Made by a program: the position numbers and the translations under genes. Shown here one piece after another: positions 56,409 to 64,000 of a DNA stretch of 64,000 bases. The DNA is from Nymphaea colorata (lineage: Eukaryota; Streptophyta; Magnoliopsida; Nymphaeales; Nymphaeaceae): assembly GCF_008831285.2 (NCBI RefSeq), contig NC_045138.2, forward strand, positions 9,827,205 through 9,891,204, given 5' to 3'. How positions within the stretch are numbered: the first letter of the stretch is position 1; each line of letters starts with the position of its first letter. The notes below the pieces were generated by a model. The model did not search any database. It was not told the DNA's origin and saw only the letters and a program-made list of their open reading frames with translations.

Positions 56409-59400
56409 GTAAGCCAACCCTCTACAGGGCTCGAGTTCCGCCCGAACTCTGACTAATCTCTGTCATCTTATTCTTCTTTTTGTTGCCTATCCCAGGATGG
56501 TTTTCGTTCGACCGGATCCATGATACGGAACGCCGGATGCTCGCTGAGTTCTTTGACGGGCGGTCGACGGCCAAGAACCCTAGAGTGTACATGTACCTTA
56601 GGGACTTCATTGTGAAGAAGTACAGGGAAAATCCGTCGAGGAAGATTACCTTTACCGAGGTAAGGAGGATGCTCGTTGCAGACGTAGGCTCTATCCGGAG
56701 GGTATTCGATTTCCTGGAGAGTTGGGGATTGATCAACTACACTCCGTCGAAGCAGAGTCTGCGGTTGGAGGAGAAGGAGAAGACGTCCGTCCCAGTATTA
56801 GCATCTCCAGGAGCAGCTTCTTCGCCGGCCATGATGTCGGAATCTGCTCGGCTGTCCCGGTTCTTCAATCCTACAGTTTCTGGAGAGATTACGATGGACG
56901 CAGGGAGAAACATTAAGGACGGGACTAAGAAACTGTGTAGTGGTTGTAAGTCGCCCTGCAGCAACACGTGCTTTGATTGCCGTAAGGTTAGCTTGCTCTC
57001 CATTATTTATCTATCGCAAATGTATGGAAATGATTTGGTTTACATGGGATTTTTTTTTTTTTTTTTTGCGGCATAGTTCGGCAGAAACAAAAAGTCATTT
57101 TACATTATACCAAAAAATGAGGTGCTCTGTCTTGGATAACCAAAAGCTAAAATGTCGAAACGGTCCCGTAACAAAAGAGAACGGAAGACTGCTGAAAGGA
57201 TCGAATCTGGAAATTAGTATTATCAGCAAACACTGAAATATTCATGGATATAAGTGGAAAATATGGAGTGAAATTGGTACAGTATGTTCACATGGTGGCT
57301 GCTATGAAGGGAAGAACATGGGAAACAGCATAGGAAATGACAGCAGGAAACAAGGGTCTATAGGCTGATGTAAAGCAGAAAGACGTTGTTAATAGTCTGT
57401 TCTGGAATTTCAAGTCTTGTTCTCGGAAACTGAGAAAGAGGATTTATTTGTCAAGGGAGATAAACTAGAAAAGGTCTGAAAATTAGCTCCTAAACGCTCT
57501 AAGCTTATTTCGGTTAGGATTACCTAATTGTGTTGGCATTGGAGCCCATCTGAAACTATCAATGTATTCTCAATGGTCTTGTCATTGTCCATAGGCAATC
57601 TAGAATGGAGAAAAATGAATAAACATTTTGCATTTGAAACTGTTGAAATGTTCAAAAAATTTATGCTACCTACGGTAATGTTTTTTCTTTTGCTATGCAA
57701 TTAGGAAATAACCCTATGGACCTTTGCAATTCTAATAAGTCACCTTGTTTTACCCTAGGAAGCATGCCTTGATTGCAAAGGGACCTCCATCATTCACTAT
57801 GTATAGTTCTGATCAATTCAATATGAGGTGAATGTGCTAGCTAGAAGGTGGAAACATGCAGCATATAGTGTGTCTAGTTTACGGCTAGGGTGACTGGGGT
57901 ATTTAATCCTGTTCACTTGCTTTTCATTGTCATCCATGTGGAAGATAGATCTCGATTGACTACTGTGAGGTCAACTTTGTACGTGGATGCAGATTGGCAG
58001 GATTCCACTTCGTCTAATGTCCAATCCTCGTGCACTTCTCAAATACCTCTTTGTTTAGGTCCTCATGCACTTCTCAAGTACCTCTCTGTTCTTTAGGTAA
58101 CCCTGTCTGGCATTTTGAAGCATGCACTTAGGGACCTTGATTTATTCAGTAAGATAGTCAACAACTTCATTCTGGAAATTGAGCAAGTTGGAAGCACCTT
58201 TAAATTAATATCCTTGTGTAAAATTGCATTCTTGTGAAATCTAGAGCATGAAAGTGGGAAATAATCTATCATGTATTAGTGATTGGTTATCATGAAGGCT
58301 TAAGCTTATTTCTCTTTTTGTGAAGAATAGGTGTCAATTGTTAACCATAATTCTTGGTATAGATTCTATAGAATAACATACTTAGTGAATTTGGTTGAGC
58401 TGGTTTGTTCTGAGCCTGAATTGCATACCAATCACAACCTGAGTTAGCAAACTCTTGTAGATGTAGGATCAGTCCCTACCATGCAGGTGCTAATGTTGCT
58501 GCAGGAATTTATCTCACATGTAGCACCCGTTCGATGCCTGCTCCGGTCTGGATCCTGCTAGAAAATGCATCTTGAAAGATGAGTGCATTTCACTGCATGG
58601 AGGACTGTTTCATCAGGCTGCAGTCTGCCATGTTCAGAACTGTCAAACCAACTGTCGTCTCAGATCCCAGAGATTCATTCATGTGAAGCTGTAATTAGAT
58701 AATGCCCAGCAAAGAAAAGTCAAGGAAACAGAGTCGCTACCATACAAAGCAACATGTGCTTTGGTCTCCAGGAAGTGGTGGAGCTCTAATTTAGAGTTTA
58801 GACTTTAGACTGCTTTATGTTTTATTTATGGTTTTGGAAATGCTTCAAGCAAGAACCAATGAGTTGCCTGTTTTTTTTATCTCACTTGGCTTTTCATCTG
58901 AAGAAAACAGAAGTTTTCCTTCAAAGTCTCCAACTGAATCTTTATACAATTATGTGAAACTGTTGATGTTTAGAGCACTAATTTTATGTATTTTAACAGG
59001 CTGATGTTGTTCTTTGCACAAGATGCTTCATTCGTGGCAACTATCAGTTTGGCCTTTCTGGTGCAGATTTCAAGCGGATTGATCTTACTGTTGCTCAAGA
59101 GACTAGAACAGGCTGGAGTGATGCGGAGACATTGCGACTTTTAGAAGCTATCTTGCAGTATAATGATGATTGGAGGATGGTATCTGATCATGTTGGCAGT
59201 AGGACTGAGAAAGAATGCATTGCTCGGTTTATCAAGCTTCCAATAGGGGAGCAGTATATTGAACCTTTAAACATTCAGGATGACAAGGAACCTGCTATAG
59301 GTGAGGAAAACGGAGAAAGAAATGGTGTGAATCCAACAAAAAGAAGGCGTCTTACCCCACTTGCAGATGCAACCAATCCAATAATGGCTCAGGTGAGAAC

Positions 59401-60848
59401 AGTTGGTAGTTTTAGAGATCTTGAAATTTGCTTTAACTGAAAACAGTGAATCGTTATTGAAATTAAATCATGGTATTTGGCTTCAACTGGAAACATCTAA
59501 TCATTGACAGCGTGTAATTTGATTTGTTCAAGAACGACAATTGGATACTTCTATTCTCTAAAAGCTTCCATGACGTATCATGAAAGGGAAAAAACATGCA
59601 TGAATCAGTTGTAGCCTTAAGGAAACAAAAGTGATTTAGCCAAATGATTCATATGTCCTGTGTAACAATTTGCTTAGACATTTCAATTAGGATAAGTATC
59701 TTGATGTGTTCACAAAATATTGTAGATTTTTGTTCTACAATGTGACTGATCTGTCTAAATGCTGCTAAACTTTCTTTTCATTTTTTGTCAGGCTGCATTC
59801 TTGTCAGCCTTGGTGGGCTCTGATGTAGCATCTGCTGCTGCTCATGCTGCTGTTGCTGCTATATATGATGACCGACCTTATTCTCAAGGTATAGAAGCTT
59901 CCTTGCTGCAAGGTGCAGTTACTGACCATGTAGTCTGAGTTTTCCTTTAAACCTCGTGGGCCATAAAAGGGAAACTTCAGTAATGTGCTGGGCATGGGTT
60001 TCCTAAACGACATAATCACAATAATATAGTTGTTGTTAGGACTTAGTGGCCCTCCAAGTTCTCTGTACAACTAGTTATTTGGGTTAGCTTAAAACATCCA
60101 GGTTGGAACAGTAGAGTTCAGCACCTGGAGTGTGTCGTTTGCCCTAAGACAAAAAAAGAAAAACAAAAAAAGCAACAGGGAGACTTTCCTTATAGTCAAA
60201 GGTGAGGTACTCTGGATTTTACATCGAGGGGCAATTAGAATAGGTGATGGAAAATATATCCCTCATTCTTCTGCAAGTCTTGTCCCTCATTCTTCTGCAA
60301 GTCTAACACGTCCAGGAAAAATCTGCGCTCTCTATAAAAACATGATTGTCTTTAGATAGAATTTTTATGCTTTTTAACAAAGAATTATAATGATACACAC
60401 TATTCCCAAATATAGTTCTCGTTTTTCATTGCAGATACAGCTGCTGAAAGAAATGGAGTGGCAAGAGCTTTAGAGGACGCATCTGCACAAGCACATGCTC
60501 AGCTAGATCAAGAAGAGATGGATGTGGAGAGAGCGATCACAAATATTATTGAAGTTAAGGTACTTATTTTTTACAAATATATTAAAATCTAGATAACCTG
60601 AGACTTGCTTGGAAGTGTTGTTGCTAATACTTTGTTGGAAAAAAAAAAAAAAGCTGAAGGGGATTCGGGACAAAATCATGCGCTTTGAGGAGCAGGAATT
60701 GCAGACGGAGAAAGAGCGTATGCAACTGGACCACATGAAAGGCCTTCTATTTGCTGATCAGCTGAATTTTCTGCAACGAAGCTCCCATGCTAGATCTACC
60801 GACACTTCAAAGCCTGAAAGTGCTAAAATTGCTACTGATGTCACATGA
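56207..60848 (+). CDS. SWI3B: SWI/SNF complex subunit SWI3B, six exons
   Basis: Joining 56207-56408, 56496-56986, 59000-59392, 59792-59888, 60435-60559 and 60654-60848 gives 500 residues (about 470 in Arabidopsis SWI3B). After a Pro/Glu-rich leader comes SWIRM (about 62-150; WFSFDRIHD, LRDFIVKKYREN, RRVFDFLESWGLINY). A ZZ-like zinc motif follows (C215, C218 through C237, C240), then SANT (about 267-315; GWSDAETLRLLEAI, DDWRMVSDHV, RTEKECI), a conserved RLTPLADATNPIMAQ block and a C-terminal coiled coil (about 410-475). SWI3 proteins are nuclear dimerising core subunits of ATP-dependent chromatin remodellers; SANT and SWIRM contact histones and partners. The ADATNPIMAQ block and size favour SWI3B over SWI3A, C or D. 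No damage is seen in the coding sequence. Confidence 0.9.
56496..56986 (+). CDS. SWI3B: SWI3B exon 2 (SWIRM, first half of zinc motif)
   Basis: Follows CTATCCCAG. Carries the SWIRM body and CSGCKSPCSNTCFDCRK, stopping in phase 0 at GTTAGC. The zinc motif is split between exons 2 and 3, with its last two cysteines in exon 3. Confidence 0.88.
59000..59392 (+). CDS. SWI3B: SWI3B exon 3 (zinc motif end, SANT)
   Basis: Follows TTTTAACAG and starts ADVVLCTRCFIRGNYQFGLS, then SANT and RRRLTPLADATNPIMAQ, ending before GTGAGA in phase 0. A conventional ORF call would start at the internal ATG at 59132, missing 44 codons. Confidence 0.9.
59792..59888 (+). CDS. SWI3B: SWI3B exon 4
   Basis: Ala-rich AAFLSALVGSDVASAAAHAA segment after TTTTTGTCAG. 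The donor is GTATAG at 59889; phase 1. It corresponds to the family's AAFLSALAG...AAARAA block. Confidence 0.85.
60435..60559 (+). CDS. SWI3B: SWI3B exon 5
   Basis: After TCATTGCAG: TAAERNGVARALEDASAQAH then QEEMDVERAITNIIEVK, the start of the coiled coil. The donor is GTACTT at 60560; phase 0. Confidence 0.85.
60654..60848 (+). CDS. SWI3B: SWI3B exon 6 (coiled coil and stop)
   Basis: LKGIRDKIMRFEEQELQTEK and LFADQLNFLQRS match the end of SWI3B. The acceptor is unusual: the AG follows a run of about 15 A instead of pyrimidines. An alternative AG six bases further (start 60660) would drop two residues. Confidence 0.78.
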   Translation: MKGIRDKIMRFEEQELQTEKERMQLDHMKGLLFADQLNFLQRSSHARSTDTSKPESAKIATDVT

Positions 60849-61336
60849 CTGCTATGCATGTACAGTGTAATCCAGTCTTCTTTGTTTAATGCGCTGTAGC
60901 CTGTCATAGTCCATAATTATTAAAAGATCAATGCCGGCGACAGGCCTTTCTAAACTGTTGGCATTGAGTAGCCCCTTTGCTTGATTGTGAGGGGCTGATA
61001 TTACAGTCATGAACTTGCGGGTAACTCCGTCACCTTTTTGAATCATATAAAAAAAGAACGTGGCCTTGCAAAGGCCAGGATTTGTCTTGGCCCTCCTTTC
61101 AAAGCAAATTTCTTTTGCCTTCATAGTTTGTCCCATGAATGGCTAGCAAGAGCTTTCTGTTCTCCACTTGTTAATGAGTAACCGGAAGCTTTAAATGGAC
61201 CTCTTCATTTATTTCTCTGGGGCATTTACCATGGATATGGATTTTGAGGAATAGCAGTTCTCCGTGACAACAAAGGGGAGGGAGGAAGAGAACCTGACGG
61301 GATCTTAACACACCTCGTCCAATCTAAGTTGTTGGA

Positions 61337-61381
<45 letters not shown>

Positions 61382-61892
61382 TTTCGTTGGCCATTTCCAT
61401 TACCACAAGGTTCCGGGATGAGTTGAAAGCACGTTGCTAACATGACATCCTCGTTTCAAAGGCTGCAAACATCCTCGCAAGACACTGCTTCTAGCAGGAG
61501 CCCTCTTTGGCTGCTTTTCAATGCTTGTGATGACCAATTTATCTTGGAGGATGGATGATATTATATAAATGTTAAAGTCTTGGCCCTTGTGCCAGCACCA
61601 CTCAACCCACACATGCCTGCATATGACCCAACTTGCCAACAACTTTTCATCCCCCTTTGATCTATCTGGATGAAAATTTCCTTCCATAATTGCTAGACAT
61701 GAACAGTACTGGAGCAGAGCCACGTGGGCGTACACGCAATTGTCTACATCATTCCTACAAATTCTCTTTATTTTTATATGGGCGCTTTCAACTATTTGCT
61801 TATTTTTTGTTGAGAAAATTTATGGTTTTGCATCTGAGGTTTTCTGTATTTTGGAATTTTAGTATTATGTAGCTTTTTAAATTTTAAAGTTT
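60849..61892. other. SWI3B 3' UTR and intergenic DNA
   Basis: No coding frame or element with clear ends. The short minus-strand frames here (60852-61136, 61400-61735) look like chance. Confidence 0.5.
61339..61379. repeat. (TA)n microsatellite
   Basis: Pure TA run of about 41 bp. Confidence 0.9.
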
Positions 61893-62034
61893 TGTTGGAC
61901 TCTTTATGTAAAGGGTTAAACATAACTCTAATTATTATTTAAAGGAAAGGGAGCAGTCGGAACAGAAAATCTGCTCCTTACTCTCTTTCCTCCTCACGTT
62001 TTCTTCTTCTCCCTCTACTCTACCACTCTAAACA
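61893..62034 (+). repeat. Probable 5' LTR of copia element C (~142 bp)
   Basis: TGTTGGACTC...CTCTAAACA, ending shortly before the primer site, with a CT-rich end like the LTRs of elements A and B. The start is the first plausible TGTTGG and could lie further upstream. Confidence 0.5.
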
Positions 62035-62857
62035 ACATGGTATTAGAGTGTGTTCCTTCTTGGGACTGACCTGCTTCCCTTCATCCCCATCTCCACTCCT
62101 TTTTTCAATACCCATCGTCTTCCCATTCTTCTATTCTACTTACTATTTTGAGCACAACAGTTGGGTCATGTTTGTTGGGCCCGATCTAGGGTTTTGTCAA
62201 AAAAAAAGTCAAAACCCTAGATCGATGCCTCGTTGAAGTTGATGTGGCAGCAGTATAGTTAAGTGGTCTTCAAGATGGATGAACGTCAAAATACGTCACT
62301 CAAGCAGTATGGTTTACATTTCTGTTGAGGCTGCAGTTTACAAGTCTGCAAGAGCAGCAAAGATATATTGGTCTGGTATGATTTCTTTTAAGTTGATGCT
62401 GTCGACCAAATCTGGTAAATTTTTTTTAAGTACCCTACTGTTGGACCAAATTTCCTTATACCTGGGTGCTGATTACTCAAGTCTGTTGCAACATTGCAAA
62501 ACTGTATATCAGTTTTCAGTTAGTTGGCATCCGAGTATTTGACGTCCATCATTTTTTCTTGTCAATCTATGGTGGCTGCTTGGTAGAAGAGGACTTTATT
62601 TGCAATACAACAGAAGCTTAGTCTGTCGTTGAGAGTTTTCCATCCATTATTCTACAATATGTTGTGTGTTGATAGTTACAAATATTTTTTTTTTTTGCCA
62701 TGTGGTGATAGTATTACTATAGCATGGGTTTGTTGTGGGGTTGCAGAAACAGTGACTGCAAGGATATTCTTCCTTGTTGGAGATTAATTTGATATTTTAT
62801 TAGTCAATATTCAGTCTGCCATGGACTTTCATATTCTCCTATTTTCGAGGTTTTATC

Positions 62858-63595
62858 ATGGCTACTAGTAAATCTTTACAACATGACAGAACTGAACCTA
62901 GAAATGAGCAAACAGAGGCTGGTGTTGAGTACAAAGCCTTCTCAAATCCCTTTTCTTTTGGATCTACTATCAAACTTGATGGAGCCAACTACTATGTATG
63001 TTCTAGAACCTTCATGTTGTTAGTCGTTGGACATGGGAAGAAATATATATTGGAGGAAGATGTACCAGTTGAAAAGATTGGTAAATACGCATGGTAGGAG
63101 GAAGAAAACAGTATAATCAATGCTTGGCTTATGAATAGCACTCAACCTCACATTGTTAGAGAGTTTTGTTATTATAATACAACTAAAGATATGTGGAATT
63201 CTTTCTAGCAGATGTACTCTCATGACAAGAACATCAGCAAAATTTTACAGGTTCAGCAAGAATTGTTACAAATGCGGCAAGGTGACATGGATTTAACTGA
63301 ATACTTTACAAAGTTGAAGTTCACTTATGAAAAGATGAATTCCTTAAAAACACCCAGTAAGTATTGTCTCAAATTTCACATGGAGCAAATAATTGTTGTT
63401 AAATTTCTTGTTAGACTATCATTGGATTATTCTACAGCCAAGACTCAAATGCTTATAGGACCAGATTTTTTTGATTTTTCTGATCTTGATGAGGCTTTTA
63501 ACTACTCTTCCTCTATCCTCAAACAACTCACAACCATCTACTCTTGCCTCATTTGGAGGAGGATGAAGTGGACTATACTCTTCCCGTGGTAGGGG
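62858..63595 (+). pseudogene. copia element C gag
   Basis: MATSKSLQHDRTEPRNEQTE leads into STIKLDGANYYVCSRTFMLL and EEDVPVEKIGKYAW, then a TAG. It continues with NAWLMNSTQPHI, a second TAG and the UBN2-like core MRQGDMDLTEYFTKLKFTYE, PDFFDFSDLDEAFNY. The frame shifts near 63540. Confidence 0.82.
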
Positions 63596-64000
63596 AAGAG
63601 GCCGAGGTCCAGGAGGACGTGGAAGACTTCAATGCACATATTATGGTCGTCTTGGTCACTTAGAGGATAGGTGCTGGAACAAAGTCGGTAAACCTAACTC
63701 ATCCACATCGTCTACTGTGACATCATCATCCACTTCTGCTCCAAACACACAATCTATCAGTATAGTTCCTAAGGCGAAACCCACAGTTGCTTCTGTAGAT
63801 GCTACATCTCTTAGTCTAAGTTTGGCCGAACTTGATTTAATTATGGAGCATCGATCAAATACTACACCTTATACTATATTTGCATCCACAGATATCACAA
63901 ATTCAGCATATTCTGCAAGTAAAACCTCTTCTAATGGTTGTTGGACAATTGATTCTGGAGCATCTAAACACTTTTGTGGAGATACTAGTATTTCAAACCT
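63560..64000 (+). pseudogene. copia element C zinc knuckle and protease start
   Basis: GRGRGPGGRGRLQCTYYGRL is followed by GHLEDRCW: a CCHC knuckle in which the second Cys is Tyr. After a Ser/Thr-rich linker, CWTIDSGASKHFCGD is the copia protease active site (DSGA). The window ends there. Confidence 0.8.

Larger units (their letters stand above)
61893..64000 (+). mobile_element. Ty1/copia element C, 5' part, cut by the window edge
   Basis: A short LTR (about 61893-62034), a tRNA-iMet-type primer site (TGGTATTAGAG, 62038-62048), an 820-bp leader, then gag from 62858 and the protease active site just before the edge. Gag has two in-frame stops and a frameshift, so it is inactive. It is the same broad family as element A in SDR intron 2. 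Confidence 0.78.

Overview
This is a stretch of flowering-plant nuclear DNA. Two intron-containing genes have closest recognisable relatives in plants: a steroid-dehydrogenase-like SDR and the SWI/SNF subunit SWI3B. Between and inside them lie plant-type LTR retrotransposons (Ty1/copia, chromovirus and Tat-type Ty3/gypsy), hAT-type non-autonomous elements, MITE-like repeats and a tRNA-derived SINE. The species cannot be named from sequence alone. The kilobase-scale, transposon-filled introns suggest a moderately large, repeat-rich genome.

Layout. 1-8.6 kb: AT-rich intergenic DNA with a copia pol scrap (minus strand) flanked by copies of a roughly 250-300 bp repeat, and several worn GC-rich or MITE-like remnants. 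8.7-26.2 kb: a five-exon gene (+) for a 479-residue 3-beta-HSD/SDR42E-type dehydrogenase. Its introns of 6.8, 5.2 and 3.6 kb are swollen by transposons. Intron 2 holds two nested copia fragments, three copies of a MITE family, a second TIR family and a tandem palindrome. Intron 3 holds a 3.5-kb LTR element with a perfect 5-bp target duplication and unrecognised, non-retroviral-looking internal ORFs. Intron 4 holds a copia LTR, a SINE and a 161-bp tandem duplication.

28.1-37.9 kb: a decayed chromovirus (gag-PR-RT-RH-INT-chromodomain) carrying two later insertions. One is a hAT-type element that has captured a piece of a phenylalanine ammonia-lyase gene. The other is a 3.85-kb probable solo LTR that splits the integrase. 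37.9-44.1 kb: LTR-like non-coding DNA, a copia RNase H scrap, long microsatellites and a 50-bp minisatellite. 44.1-50.7 kb: a decayed Tat-lineage gypsy element (minus strand) interrupted by a second hAT-type element of the same TIR family as the first. 50.7-56.2 kb: unassigned intergenic DNA with one clean 215-bp hAT MITE.

56.2-60.8 kb: a six-exon gene (+) for the 500-residue chromatin-remodelling subunit SWI3B (SWIRM, ZZ-like zinc motif, SANT, C-terminal coiled coil). 61.9-64 kb: the 5' part of a copia element (LTR, PBS, gag, start of protease) cut by the window edge. The two host genes share no visible pathway link. The dominant theme is layered insertion: several elements can be dated relative to one another because they interrupt each other and carry identifiable target-site duplications. 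No rRNA, tRNA gene or CRISPR array was found.
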